In this document: in pieces, positions 25,062 to 34,317 of the stretch | How positions within the stretch are numbered: position 1 is the stretch's first letter | Layout: the number at the start of each line of letters is the position of its first letter | NCBI RefSeq assembly: GCF_011682045.1 | Contig: NZ_VVIW01000018.1 | Span: 62,001-126,000 of the forward strand | Direction of reading: 5' to 3' | From: Massilia aquatica | Lineage (GTDB): Bacteria; Pseudomonadota; Gammaproteobacteria; Burkholderiales; Burkholderiaceae_D | Length of the DNA: 64,000 nt | Position numbers and translations under genes: made by a program | Notes under the pieces: model-generated | Seen by the model: the letters and a program-made list of their open reading frames with translations, nothing else | Told to the model about the DNA's origin: nothing | Database searches by the model: none

Positions 25062-28000
25062 CTAGCTAGCCAGTGGCAGTTCATTTTGGTCGCCCAAGCT
25101 GCTGGGTGCCTTTCTCCATTCGGCAGGAACTACGGAAAACTCAGAAGCCAAGAGGACGTTGGACGTTGCGATCTGGTCGAGGAGCTCCACTTGTTTGGAA
25201 GAATATACAAGTGTCTGTTCTAACGTCCAAACTAATTGCAATAGCTCAGTCGTCATTGTTGCGGTCCAGCACATCGGACCAATCTCATCGAGAACGGAAC
25301 TCTTTTTTCCCGGCCGAATCGCCATCCGATTTGCGATCCATGAAGAAAGCACTTTCATCCCGGAGACTTGAAACGACCAGACGTCAGGTGAGACAGGTCG
25401 AAATTCCCCACTCCCAATCCGCAGGCATGCTGTGGCCTCGTCATACCCAAAGCTAGTCACCGCCTCATCCCCTTGGATCGACTTTGTACACTTGGCAAGG
25501 CCTGTCAGCCTGGTCTGGCGGGCTTGATAGCGCTCACCAAATGTATGAAGGTTGAGGAGGCATCGCCCGATCTCAGTCGCTCTGTCGAACAATGCAAGAT
25601 CGGTGGTAATCGGCACCCTGATGGAGCGTGCTGCCAACTCGGTTGCGAATTTACTCGTGAAGCCAGCTTGGGCGGTAATACAGTACAAGTACGCTGCCCA
25701 ATCTTCCGGAGAGACTGTCTTTCCGAAACACACCGATAACTTCCCCAACAATTCTGGGTGCAAATTAGGGTAAAGCGCAGCACTGTCGCGATACAGGGGC
25801 AGCACATCTTTGGCGCCAAATGAGCCTCGAAAGCAATGCAAATCCGGCACATCGGACGATACCGTGATCGCAGGTCCTGTTGTGATGGTATTCGTACTTA
25901 ACGAACTAAAAAAAATCTGCTTACTGCTCCTACTTTGCCAAAGCGCAGGGCGTAGGTAATCCGCCAGCCGATTGTCCCAAATAAGGTACTGGCGATCGAA
26001 GGAACGAAAGGCATAACGGACCATCGTCGGAATCTCCGCGTCGCTCGGTAAGTCTGCAATCGGTTTAAGGGTCCCGGCACCGTCGATGGCATTTAGTTTC
26101 GATGTTACCGTGCGATCGCGACTTTCTTTGAAGGCTGCAGCACGCCCTTCGTTTTCCATGAGGGCAGACCACCGACGGGCTAGTACCTCCGGCGCCGCCG
26201 AAATTGGCCAGCTACGCTTGATCTGCGCGCCTGAGTGTCGCCATGGCATCAGCTCATCGAGATTGGGCCAGGCGAAATAGGCTGGTGTACTATCGACCGG
26301 CCGCATCTCAGCCTCCCAGCCGCTAGGGCACTGTTCAAATTCGATATCGGAAATCTTCCCAATACTTTCTAGAGCAGCTAATTTCTGGGATCGGTTTCCA
26401 CGGATGCGTGCGTAATTGACTATTGCAGCCTTACCCGGCTGTGCCTGTTCATACCTGACGGCGATCGTAATTGCCACCGGAGTTTGGATCGCAAAAACAT
26501 TCTCTTCCTGCTGTGTCCCACGTCCGTCGCCGCCAAGATCAATGATCCAGATTTCGTCGCACAGATGCCGCATCATTCTTCGCATACCCAAGAATGCTTC
26601 GCCATCTATAAATGAGGAAGCCGTAATAAACGCCACAATCCCCCCAGTTTGCGCGAAGGGCTGCTCGAACACCTTCCAAAGCGCCCAGCGCCAAAAATAA
26701 GTGTATAAATTATATAAATTCTTTAATTGATTGCCCTTGCCGGCGTGTGTCACCGGGTCAATGAAATCATTAAAAATAGCCTCTTTCTTGTCCTTCGCCT
26801 CGCCCCACCGAACCCACGCACCAGTACTCATTCGGTTTGCTGTGGTCGCCTTTTCATGACGATCGTAAGGTGGGTTGCCAATGCAAACCAAAACCGGCAC
26901 TGTTTCCTTAACCCTTTTCGCCCGCTGGTGCTCTTTACCGATCGCTTGATACATCATCGGCAACTCCGGCATTCGCTCGTGGGGAGACTCGAGTGTGTTG
27001 CTGAGAAATATTTGAACGCCATCCTGGGGGATGCCGGCTCCGAAATCCTGCAAGAGCCTTGTCATGCGTAGTGCGGCGACGGCGTAAGGCCCGACCATCA
27101 GCTCAAAACCGAAGAGATTCTGGGCGAGCAGGCTAGCCCGGGCCTTTCCCGCGCCCACGCCCTCCTCGGCAATGACACGAGGCATCGCTTCTTCGATGAT
27201 TGCCAGCAAATAGGTTCCAGTTCCGACGGCGGGGTCCAGTGTCGTGACGCCGCCCTCTGCAAACCCCATCGGCTTATCCATGCGGTTGCGCAAAATGTCG
27301 TCAACTAATCGCACCTGTGCATGTACAACCGATAATGGTGTGTAATATGCTCCCGCGTCTTTCCGAAGTTTCGGATCGTATTCTTGCAAGAAATCTTCGT
27401 AGAAGTGCAGCCATGGATCCCGTTTTCCCCGGGTCATTGTCGTCGCGGGGATTTCGCGGATCACGCGTTTTAGCATATCAACAGAAGCCTTGACATCTTC
27501 CAGAACTTGGTCGTCAGTGAGCACTTGAAGGGCCCGGCCTAGAAGAGTATTTTTCGCCGACAACGAGTTGATCGCTTCGTCAATTAGCAAGGTATTCGCA
27601 CCGTTGGAGCGGGCGAGGAGCAGTGCAAAAGTCACAGTCTGCGCATACGAATCAGCGAATTTTTTGTCGTCAGCATCAGGAAAAAGATAGTTTCTCCAGT
27701 CGCGTGCGACACTTTGCATGGACGGCGAACCTCGGCGCAGCGCGTCGACCACATCATCTTTAAGCATCCTGCAAAGTGGAGCAAGATAAAGGGCAAGCTG
27801 TTTCGCTGTGCCCGGCACCACCGGCTTCCAATTGAGAAAATCATTAATGACAAGGTTAAGCTTATCGTCGTCGCCAGCACCAACCGCCATGATTCCTTGC
27901 TTAGCCGGATTCCCATCGAGAATAAAGCTGCGAATTTCCTCACCACTACGATACAGCGTCCAGTGGCGGCCATCAGTGTAGAGGATATTGGGTAAGCCTT

Positions 28001-28304
28001 TGAAGCGTTCCCACTGGTGCTTGTCGTGCCCCTTAAATTTGGCCGTGTCGGCACCTTTACCAGGTGCCTTTAGCTCGACATGGCCACAGAGCAGCCCAGC
28101 CACCGCGATACCATAGTCCGGCCGCCCGAGATTGTCCTCCAATCGCGTCTCGCCTATCGGCGTGATCGCGAGATTATTACTGGCGCCAAACTGGCGAATA
28201 AGTGCCTCGAAAGGTGCTCTGAGTTGGTCTTCCGGATCACCTGAAAACGGCATGGAGAATTTTTCGCGGACCGTCTCCGCAAATTGTGGCAGGATTCCTG
28301 TCAT
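25062..28304 (-). CDS. Type IIG / type ISP-like restriction-modification enzyme
   Basis: A 1080-residue fused restriction and N6-adenine methyltransferase protein. The N-terminal part has a PD-(D/E)xK nuclease signature: D63 in GRPDYGI and E77-x-K79 in HVELKAPGK. The methyltransferase core follows with DPAVGTG (357-363, S-adenosylmethionine binding) and NPPY (477-480, catalytic). The C-terminal 400 residues fit the target-recognition domain of type ISP enzymes. No helicase domain lies between nuclease and methylase, unlike LlaBIII-type ISP enzymes, so it would cut as a type IIG enzyme. The gene has visibly lower GC and more A/T-ending codons than its neighbours, a sign of transfer. No separate specificity subunit or antirestriction gene is beside it. 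Confidence 0.85.
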   Translation of the reverse strand: MTGILPQFAETVREKFSMPFSGDPEDQLRAPFEALIRQFGASNNLAITPIGETRLEDNLGRPDYGIAVAGLLCGHVELKAPGKGADTAKFKGHDKHQWERFKGLPNILYTDGRHWTLYRSGEEIRSFILDGNPAKQGIMAVGAGDDDKLNLVINDFLNWKPVVPGTAKQLALYLAPLCRMLKDDVVDALRRGSPSMQSVARDWRNYLFPDADDKKFADSYAQTVTFALLLARSNGANTLLIDEAINSLSAKNTLLGRALQVLTDDQVLEDVKASVDMLKRVIREIPATTMTRGKRDPWLHFYEDFLQEYDPKLRKDAGAYYTPLSVVHAQVRLVDDILRNRMDKPMGFAEGGVTTLDPAVGTGTYLLAIIEEAMPRVIAEEGVGAGKARASLLAQNLFGFELMVGPYAVAALRMTRLLQDFGAGIPQDGVQIFLSNTLESPHERMPELPMMYQAIGKEHQRAKRVKETVPVLVCIGNPPYDRHEKATTANRMSTGAWVRWGEAKDKKEAIFNDFIDPVTHAGKGNQLKNLYNLYTYFWRWALWKVFEQPFAQTGGIVAFITASSFIDGEAFLGMRRMMRHLCDEIWIIDLGGDGRGTQQEENVFAIQTPVAITIAVRYEQAQPGKAAIVNYARIRGNRSQKLAALESIGKISDIEFEQCPSGWEAEMRPVDSTPAYFAWPNLDELMPWRHSGAQIKRSWPISAAPEVLARRWSALMENEGRAAAFKESRDRTVTSKLNAIDGAGTLKPIADLPSDAEIPTMVRYAFRSFDRQYLIWDNRLADYLRPALWQSRSSKQIFFSSLSTNTITTGPAITVSSDVPDLHCFRGSFGAKDVLPLYRDSAALYPNLHPELLGKLSVCFGKTVSPEDWAAYLYCITAQAGFTSKFATELAARSIRVPITTDLALFDRATEIGRCLLNLHTFGERYQARQTRLTGLAKCTKSIQGDEAVTSFGYDEATACLRIGSGEFRPVSPDVWSFQVSGMKVLSSWIANRMAIRPGKKSSVLDEIGPMCWTATMTTELLQLVWTLEQTLVYSSKQVELLDQIATSNVLLASEFSVVPAEWRKAPSSLGDQNELPLAS

Positions 28305-28433
28305 TCTGAATGCTCATATTGCGACGACTTCATAGGTTCTTTCATGTGACTCGTTTGCCAACTAGGTTCGAAGAAAATTCTTTAGTGACGCGAATTATTA
28401 CACTTTGTGTACCTGCCTGACTACTTGGTCTTG

Positions 28434-28568
28434 TCAACTTAACGAATCGATCAGCATTTTTAAAGCGCTGCGGGACACTATTTGGCGGAGATCCTCATCT
28501 GTGCAGGTGGTCAACCAAGCAGTTAAGGAATAATTTTGCTCTGCAAGTCGTTGTCCGCTGACCATCAT
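28434..28568 (-). CDS. Small ORF (44 aa) upstream of the methyltransferase gene
   Basis: A short open frame encodes MMVSGQRLAEQNYSLTAW, then LTTCTDEDLRQIVSRSALKM and a short tail. It is preceded by AAGGAGG, 4 bases before the first ATG (28568) and 7 before the second (28565), the strongest ribosome site in the islet. The product is charged and probably helical, with no known domain. It lies between the integrase remnant and the restriction-modification gene on the same strand. It could be a control or accessory protein of the islet, or part of the same degraded mobile unit. Confidence 0.5.
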   Translation of the reverse strand: MMVSGQRLAEQNYSLTAWLTTCTDEDLRQIVSRSALKMLIDSLS

Positions 28569-28598
28569 TTCCCCTCCTTAATTCAGTCGCGATGGGAC

Positions 28599-28838
28599 TT
28601 AGGCAGCGGCGCATTCAGCCAGAAGGTCGAGTAGCTTGCCCCTGGCCTTGTCAGGTTTTCGGAACAACAGGGCTAGGCTGCAGCATACGAAGTGAACGGT
28701 ATTACCGGCGCCTATCTTCCGGCAATATTTGTCCAGATAGACGGCCACTTCATGGACCGGAAGTCCGTTCGGTACGGACAGAACAGTGTGGCGTTCTCCA
28801 TTACAAAATCAAATGCGCTTGGCAACGTACTTGAGCAT
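28599..28838 (-). pseudogene. N-terminal remnant of a tyrosine recombinase (integrase)
   Basis: Eighty codons from the ATG at 28838 read MLKYVAKRI, an in-frame TGA (28809-28811), then NGERHTVLSVPNGLPVHEVA and GNTVHFVCCSLALLFR, ending at TAA 28599-28601. The order (short basic start, NGER, GLPV, NTV…LA.LF) is that of the N-terminal SAM-like region of large site-specific integrases. The catalytic domain with R-H-R-Y is absent. It is therefore a stopped and truncated fragment; the family assignment is from memory. Confidence 0.5.
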
Positions 28839-28908
28839 GAACCCACCATTTTTTAAGTAGTAGGTCAGTCTTCGACCATACGAATCCGAGAAAAGTTCGT
28901 GGATAACG

Positions 28909-28939
28909 AAAAAGCCCGCCGTTCTCTCGAAGGGCGGGC
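28909..28939 (-). terminator. Terminator of ssb
   Basis: GCCCGCC (28914-28920) pairs with GGCGGGC (28933-28939); on the minus strand the stem is followed by five T. It lies 32 bp after the ssb stop. Confidence 0.85.
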
Positions 28940-28970
28940 CAGTATCAACAAAAAAGTCTGTTTGTCTGGA

Positions 28971-29477
28971 TTAGAACGGAATATCGTCATCCATATCCGA
29001 GAAGTTCGGCGCCGGCTTCGGTGCCGGACGGGCCGCTGGCGCAGGCGGTGCCTGGCGCTGTGGCGCCGGACGGCTCTGCTGCGGCTGCGAATCGTAGCCG
29101 CCGCCATCGTCCATGCCGCCGCCGGCGTCGCCGCCCATGCCCTGGCGTCCGCCCAGCATCTGCATCTGTTCGGCGACGATTTCGGTCGCGTACTTCTCGA
29201 CGCCATCCTTGTCGGTGTATTTACGGGTCTGCAGCCGGCCTTCGACGTAAACCGAGGAACCTTTTTTCAGGTACTGGCCGACGATTTCAGCCAGGCGGCC
29301 GAAGAACGAGATGCGGTGCCATTCGGTCAGCTCTTTTTGCTCGCCGGTGTTGCGGTCCTTCGATTTGTACGAGGTCGCGACGGCGATGTTGGCGATGGCG
29401 TCACCGCTGGGCATGTAGCGGATTTCCGGATCGCGCCCCAAGTTGCCGACGATGATGACTTTATTGACTGATGCCAT
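28971..29477 (-). CDS. ssb: Single-stranded DNA-binding protein
   Basis: A 168-residue SSB. The OB fold spans residues 1-110 ([40 protein letters not shown]), followed by a Gly/Pro/Gln-rich disordered linker and the acidic C-terminal tip DMDDDIPF that recruits repair and replication proteins. Forms homotetramers on ssDNA. AGGAG precedes the ATG at 29477 by 7 bases. It is divergent from uvrA, the same arrangement as in E. coli, with an SOS box in the shared intergenic region. Confidence 0.97.
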   Translation of the reverse strand: MASVNKVIIVGNLGRDPEIRYMPSGDAIANIAVATSYKSKDRNTGEQKELTEWHRISFFGRLAEIVGQYLKKGSSVYVEGRLQTRKYTDKDGVEKYATEIVAEQMQMLGGRQGMGGDAGGGMDDGGGYDSQPQQSRPAPQRQAPPAPAARPAPKPAPNFSDMDDDIPF

Positions 29478-29858
29478 GTATTACTCCTGTTGAACTGCTG
29501 CGGCGTGCGTCCCGCGGCGCGATGATTTTTTGCCAGACGAGGATTATATGTCAGCCGGGATGCCAAATGTCTATTCTAACCCGCACGGGCACCCTCCCCG
29601 TCCAGCCGCCTGACCCCACAACTTGTCAAGTCAGACAACAAAACCGGCGCGGAGTTCAGCCCTTGTCGACTCGTCATGCGTTTGCCGGCGGCATGAATAC
29701 TGGTATTATATACAGTAGAAACATCGTAAAAAGATGCAACATCCCTGAGCAAGATCAATACGCCCCTGGCGCAACTGCGGACGCGGCAATCGTCCCCGCA
29801 GACGTCGCTTTCGAAACACGGCTATAGTATGAGCTGACCCGTTTAAGGCACACAACAC
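29478..29858. other. ssb-uvrA divergent regulatory region
   Basis: A 381-bp gene-free stretch holding the promoters of the two divergent repair genes. Apart from the SOS box at 29698-29717 I see no conserved element; several short open frames lack ribosome sites and are not called. Confidence 0.7.
29698..29717. promoter_or_regulatory. LexA (SOS) box upstream of uvrA
   Basis: TACTG-GTATTATATA-CAGTA. Both outer pentamers match the E. coli SOS consensus TACTG(TA)5CAGTA exactly. The inner half-site is CTGG-N8-ACAG rather than CTGT-N8-ACAG, so one core base is off. The site is 141 bp upstream of the uvrA start and 220 bp from the ssb start. Confidence 0.75.
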
Positions 29859-32705
29859 ATGGAACAGATCCGCATTCGCGGCGCACGTACGCACAACCTG
29901 AAGAACATCAATCTCGACCTGCCACGCAACAAGCTGATTGTGATCACCGGCCTGTCCGGCTCCGGCAAGTCGTCGCTGGCGTTCGACACCTTGTATGCCG
30001 AAGGGCAGCGCCGCTATGTCGAATCGCTGTCGGCCTACGCGCGCCAGTTCCTGCAGTTGATGGAAAAGCCCGATGTCGATCTGATCGAAGGCCTGTCGCC
30101 GGCCATCTCGATCGAGCAGAAGGCCACCTCGCACAATCCCCGCTCCACCGTCGGCACGGTCACCGAGATCCACGATTACCTGCGCCTGCTGTATGCGCGC
30201 GTCGGCACGCCTTACTGCATCAACCACCCGGACCACGCGCTGGCCGCGCAGACGGTGTCGCAGATGGTCGACGCGGTGCTGGCCATGCCCGAAGATACCA
30301 AGCTGATGATCCTCGCGCCCGTGGTGGCCAACCGCAAGGGCGAGCACAGCGATCTGTTCGAATCGATGCAGGCGCAGGGCTTCGTGCGGTTCCGCATCCA
30401 GAGCGGCACCCACGACGCCAAGATCTACGAGATCGACGACCTGCCCAAGCTGAAAAAAACCGAGAAGCACACCATCGACGTGGTCATCGACCGGGTCAAG
30501 GTCAACGCCGAGATCAAGCAGCGCGTGGCCGAAAGCTTCGAGACCGCGCTGCGCCTGGCCGACGGCCGCGCCGTGGTGCTGGAAATGGACGGCGGGGCCG
30601 AACACGTCTACTCCAACAAGTTCGCCTGCAACACCTGCGGCTACTCGCTGCAGGAGCTGGAACCGCGCCTGTTCTCGTTCAATAATCCGATGGGCGCCTG
30701 CCCCGAATGCGACGGCCTCGGTCACATCGAATTTTTCGACCCGCGCCGCATCGTCGCCTTCCCCAACCTGTCGCTCGCCTCGGGCGCGGTGAAGGGCTGG
30801 GACCGGCGCAACCAGTTCTACTTCCAGATGCTGTCGAACCTCGCAAGCCACTACGAATTCGACATCGACATGCCGTTCGAGCAGCTCGACCTGGCCTCGC
30901 AGCAGGCGGTGTTGTACGGCTCCGGCAAGACCTCGATCCCGTTCACCTACGTGAACGAGCGCGGTCGCACGGTCATTCGCGAGCATACTTTCGAGGGCGT
31001 GGTCACCAACCTGCAGCGGCGCTACCGCGAAACTGATTCGATGGCCGTCAAGGAGGAGCTGGCGAAGTTCATCAACGAGAAGCAGTGCCCGTCGTGCGAA
31101 GGCGCGCGCCTGCGCGTGGAAGCGCGCTACGTCAAGGTCGGCACCGGCAAGCAGCAGCGCGCCATCTACGAGGTCGCGCGCAAACCCTTGCGCGAATGCC
31201 TGGACTTCTTCGAGAAGCTGACCCTCAAGGGCGCCAAGAAAGAGATCGCCGACCGCGTGGTCAAGGAGATCGTCTCGCGCCTCAAGTTCCTCAACAACGT
31301 GGGCCTCGACTACCTGTCGCTCGACCGCAGCGCCGATACGCTCTCGGGCGGCGAAGCGCAGCGCATCCGCCTGGCCTCGCAGATCGGCTCTGGCCTGACC
31401 GGCGTGATGTACGTGCTCGATGAACCGTCGATCGGCCTGCACCAGCGCGACAACGACCGCCTGATCGAAACGCTCAAGCACCTGCGCGACATCGGCAACA
31501 GCGTGCTGGTCGTCGAGCATGACGAAGACGCGATCCGCACCGCCGACTACATCGTCGACATGGGCCCTGGCGCCGGCGTGCATGGCGGCGAGATCATCGC
31601 CGAGGGCACGCTCAAGGACATCCTCAAGAACAAAAAATCGCTGACCGCGCGCTACCTGAATGGCTCGCTCAAGATCGCGGTGCCGAAGAAGCGCCACGAG
31701 GCGGACAAAAACAAGCAGGTGGTGATCACCGGCGCGACCGGCAACAACCTGAAAAAGGTCACGCTCAAGCTGCCGGTCGGCCTGATGACCTGCGTGACCG
31801 GCGTTTCCGGTTCGGGCAAGTCGACGCTGGTCAACGACACCCTGTACCCGGCCCTGTCGCGCCACCTGTACGGCTCGCAGACGGAACCGGCGCCGCACGA
31901 TGCGATCAGCGGCCTGGAACACTTCGACAAGGTCATCTCGGTCGACCAGGCGCCGATCGGACGCACCCCGCGCTCGAATCCGGCCACCTACACCGGCTTG
32001 TTCACGCCGATCCGCGACCTGTTCTCGGGCGTACCGCAGGCCAAGGAGCGCGGCTACAGCGCCGGGCGCTTCTCGTTCAACGTCAAGGGCGGACGCTGCG
32101 AAGCGTGCCAGGGCGACGGCGTGATCAAGGTCGAGATGCACTTCCTGCCGGACGTGTACGTGCCGTGCGACGTCTGCCACGGCAAGCGCTATAACCGCGA
32201 AACGCTGGAAGTGCAGTACAAGGGCAAGAACATCACCGAAGTGCTGGGCATGACGGTGGAAGAGGCGCACGAATTCTTCAAGCCGGTGCCGCTGATCGCG
32301 CGCAAGCTGCAAACCCTGCTCGACGTCGGCCTCGGTTACATCCGCCTCGGCCAGAGTGCGACCACCTTGTCGGGCGGCGAGGCGCAGCGCGTCAAGCTGT
32401 CGCTGGAACTGTCCAAGCGCGATACCGGGCGTACCCTGTACATCCTGGACGAGCCGACCACCGGCCTGCACTTCCACGATATCGACCTGCTGCTCAAGGT
32501 GATCCACCGCCTGCGCGACCAGGGCAATACCCTGGTCATCATCGAGCACAATCTCGATGTGATCAAGACCGCCGACTGGATCGTCGACCTGGGGCCGGAA
32601 GGCGGCGCGGGCGGCGGCAAGATCATCGCCGCCGGCACGCCGGAAGACGTGGCCGCCAATCCGGAGAGCGTGACCGGCAAGTACCTGGTGCCGCTGCTGG
32701 CGTAA
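29859..32705 (+). CDS. uvrA: Excinuclease ABC subunit A
   Basis: A 948-residue UvrA, the damage-recognition ATPase of nucleotide excision repair. Two ABC modules are present: Walker [13 protein letters not shown] and [13 protein letters not shown], signatures [18 protein letters not shown] and [17 protein letters not shown], and Walker [11 protein letters not shown] and [10 protein letters not shown]. Zinc-binding cysteine pairs appear as CNTCGYS/CPECDG and [14 protein letters not shown]. Length is normal. The ATG at 29859 has AAGG 10 bases upstream. It is likely SOS-inducible through the box at 29698, and the P-loop gene starts 10 bp after its stop. Confidence 0.97.
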   Translation: MEQIRIRGARTHNLKNINLDLPRNKLIVITGLSGSGKSSLAFDTLYAEGQRRYVESLSAYARQFLQLMEKPDVDLIEGLSPAISIEQKATSHNPRSTVGTVTEIHDYLRLLYARVGTPYCINHPDHALAAQTVSQMVDAVLAMPEDTKLMILAPVVANRKGEHSDLFESMQAQGFVRFRIQSGTHDAKIYEIDDLPKLKKTEKHTIDVVIDRVKVNAEIKQRVAESFETALRLADGRAVVLEMDGGAEHVYSNKFACNTCGYSLQELEPRLFSFNNPMGACPECDGLGHIEFFDPRRIVAFPNLSLASGAVKGWDRRNQFYFQMLSNLASHYEFDIDMPFEQLDLASQQAVLYGSGKTSIPFTYVNERGRTVIREHTFEGVVTNLQRRYRETDSMAVKEELAKFINEKQCPSCEGARLRVEARYVKVGTGKQQRAIYEVARKPLRECLDFFEKLTLKGAKKEIADRVVKEIVSRLKFLNNVGLDYLSLDRSADTLSGGEAQRIRLASQIGSGLTGVMYVLDEPSIGLHQRDNDRLIETLKHLRDIGNSVLVVEHDEDAIRTADYIVDMGPGAGVHGGEIIAEGTLKDILKNKKSLTARYLNGSLKIAVPKKRHEADKNKQVVITGATGNNLKKVTLKLPVGLMTCVTGVSGSGKSTLVNDTLYPALSRHLYGSQTEPAPHDAISGLEHFDKVISVDQAPIGRTPRSNPATYTGLFTPIRDLFSGVPQAKERGYSAGRFSFNVKGGRCEACQGDGVIKVEMHFLPDVYVPCDVCHGKRYNRETLEVQYKGKNITEVLGMTVEEAHEFFKPVPLIARKLQTLLDVGLGYIRLGQSATTLSGGEAQRVKLSLELSKRDTGRTLYILDEPTTGLHFHDIDLLLKVIHRLRDQGNTLVIIEHNLDVIKTADWIVDLGPEGGAGGGKIIAAGTPEDVAANPESVTGKYLVPLLA

Positions 32706-32715
32706 AGGAGCGGCG

Positions 32716-33204
32716 ATGCGCGTTCTGATCATGGGCAATTCGGGATCGGGCAAGTCGTCGCAAGCCCGCCAGCTGGCTGCGCAGCACCAGTTGATGCACC
32801 TCGATCTCGACACCATTTTCTGGGCACCTGGCGAGGTGGCGGTGGCGCGGCCGGCGTATGAAGTGCTGGCCGACCTGTATGCCTTCGTGCGCAGCTATCC
32901 CGACTGGGTGGTGGAAGGCTGCTACGGCGACCTGATCGAAAAGGCGCTGCCGTTCTGCACGCAACTGGTGTTCATCAATCCGGGCAAGGACGCCTGCATG
33001 GCCAACAATGCGGAGCGGCCGTGGGAGCCGCACAAGTACGCGTCCAGGGAAGAACAGGACAGCATGCTGCCCAACCTGATGAAATGGGTGGGCGAGTACG
33101 ACGTGCGCGACGACGCCTGCTCGTATGCCTTCCACCGCCGCGTGTACGACGCCTTCCCGGGCGCCAAGCGCGAAGATGCGCCGCTGTCAGGCGACGCCGC
33201 CTGA
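32716..33204 (+). CDS. P-loop adenylate kinase-like (topology-modulation-type) protein
   Basis: A 162-residue small nucleoside-phosphate kinase-like protein. Walker A GNSGSGKSSQA starts at residue 7, a DLDTIFW segment follows at the place where FlaR/topology-modulation proteins have their substrate acid, and WVVEGCYGDL is also conserved in that group. The cellular substrate is unknown. AAAGGAG precedes the ATG by 5 bases and the gene begins 10 bp after uvrA, so it is probably co-transcribed. Confidence 0.7.
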   Translation: MRVLIMGNSGSGKSSQARQLAAQHQLMHLDLDTIFWAPGEVAVARPAYEVLADLYAFVRSYPDWVVEGCYGDLIEKALPFCTQLVFINPGKDACMANNAERPWEPHKYASREEQDSMLPNLMKWVGEYDVRDDACSYAFHRRVYDAFPGAKREDAPLSGDAA

Positions 33205-33215
33205 CCAGCGCGTGA

Positions 33216-34244
33216 TCAGGCCGGCGCCGGGTCGTCGCCGAACACCGCCGCCAGGCCGGGCGCGTCCAGGCTGCGCTCGACCCACTGTTCCAGTTCCGCC
33301 TGCGTGGCCTGGCCGATGCGTTGCGTGGCCGTTTGCGGAAGATCGCCGAAACGCTTGTGCAACAGGGTGCCGAGCACGCTGCGCAGTGCGCTGACCCGCC
33401 CTTCAAGCTTGCCTTCCGCAGCCCCTTTTTCCAGTCCTTCAGCCCTGGCCTTTTCCGCCAGCGCGAGTCCCTTCTGAAAGCCGATATCTTCAAATTCTTC
33501 GGCCCAGGTTGCAAATTTACGTTCCATGTCAGCCCCCTTCTCTACACTGTCAAGCGCGAACGATTCCGGTTCGCCGCGCCGTTGCGCGAGGTGATTTATC
33601 CATTGCGCGACCGAGCGCCGCAGGCTTTCCTGGGGCGTGTCGTTGAACCAGGTAAGCAGCGCCGGGAAAATCATGTTTTTGACCTCGGATGCGCTTGAAA
33701 GTTCCAGCCGAAACAGCAGCGCCAGCAGGGTGCTGTTCGCTTCCAGCACCGCCCGGTCCATGCGCTGCTGGTCGATCAGCACATAGCGCTGGAATGGCTG
33801 GAACGGCGCCAGTTCGGCAGGCGCTTCCATCAGCAGCGTGGCCAGGTCGGTGCTGGCGCTCCAGCGCGGCACACCGTTGTAGAACACCAGCGGCAGCACC
33901 GGTGGCAGCAGCAAAGAAGGCGGCAATTGATGCTGCTTGATCAGGTTCTGGCACAACAAGCCGACATAGTTCTGCATGCGCAGCGCCATCCAGCGGTCCA
34001 CGCCGGACTGGAATTCGAGCAGGATATACACGTACAGGGTTTGTTCGCCGATCCGCACGCGCCAGACGATGTCGTTCTGGCGCGCCGCCATGCGCTCGCT
34101 CACGTACACCGGATCGACCGGCTCGAAGCAGGACAGCGCCACATCGTCGAACAGCGTGAAGGGCGTAAAGTGCGTGACCAGTTCGCGCACCAGCTCAGGG
34201 TGGGCAAACAGTGAACGGTAACCGAGGTCGTGATAAGCGGGCAT
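33216..34244 (-). CDS. Rpn/YhgA-type PD-(D/E)xK nuclease with DUF4351 tail
   Basis: A 342-residue protein of the recombination-promoting nuclease (transposase_31/YhgA-like) family. It begins with HDLGYRSLFAHPELVRELV, typical of the group. The nuclease core is the region QNDIVWRV (Asp) followed by YVYILLEFQS, where E-x-Q replaces the canonical E-x-K, as usual for Rpn proteins. After a charged helix (EKARAEGLEKGAAEGKLEG) the C-terminal 60 residues (LHKRFGDLPQ, ELEQWVERSLDA) match DUF4351. E. coli Rpn proteins are DNA endonucleases; some homologues act in phage defence or as toxins. It lies 74 bp downstream of the efflux operon on the same strand. Confidence 0.85.
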   Translation of the reverse strand: MPAYHDLGYRSLFAHPELVRELVTHFTPFTLFDDVALSCFEPVDPVYVSERMAARQNDIVWRVRIGEQTLYVYILLEFQSGVDRWMALRMQNYVGLLCQNLIKQHQLPPSLLLPPVLPLVFYNGVPRWSASTDLATLLMEAPAELAPFQPFQRYVLIDQQRMDRAVLEANSTLLALLFRLELSSASEVKNMIFPALLTWFNDTPQESLRRSVAQWINHLAQRRGEPESFALDSVEKGADMERKFATWAEEFEDIGFQKGLALAEKARAEGLEKGAAEGKLEGRVSALRSVLGTLLHKRFGDLPQTATQRIGQATQAELEQWVERSLDAPGLAAVFGDDPAPA

Positions 34245-34317
34245 GGGGCATTCCAGCCACCGCCACCGCCCCGGGTTTGCGCTGTATCAGTCGTGCGCGA
34301 GACTCGGTTGACGCGTG

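Noticed and set aside
28592-28834. 80-codon plus-strand frame in the islet flank.
   Set aside because: The opposite strand gives the integrase-like reading, which has conserved-looking content, whereas this frame does not.
29706-32816. A 1036-codon open frame antisense to uvrA.
   Set aside because: uvrA is certain on the opposite strand and the antisense translation shows low-complexity composition with no motif.
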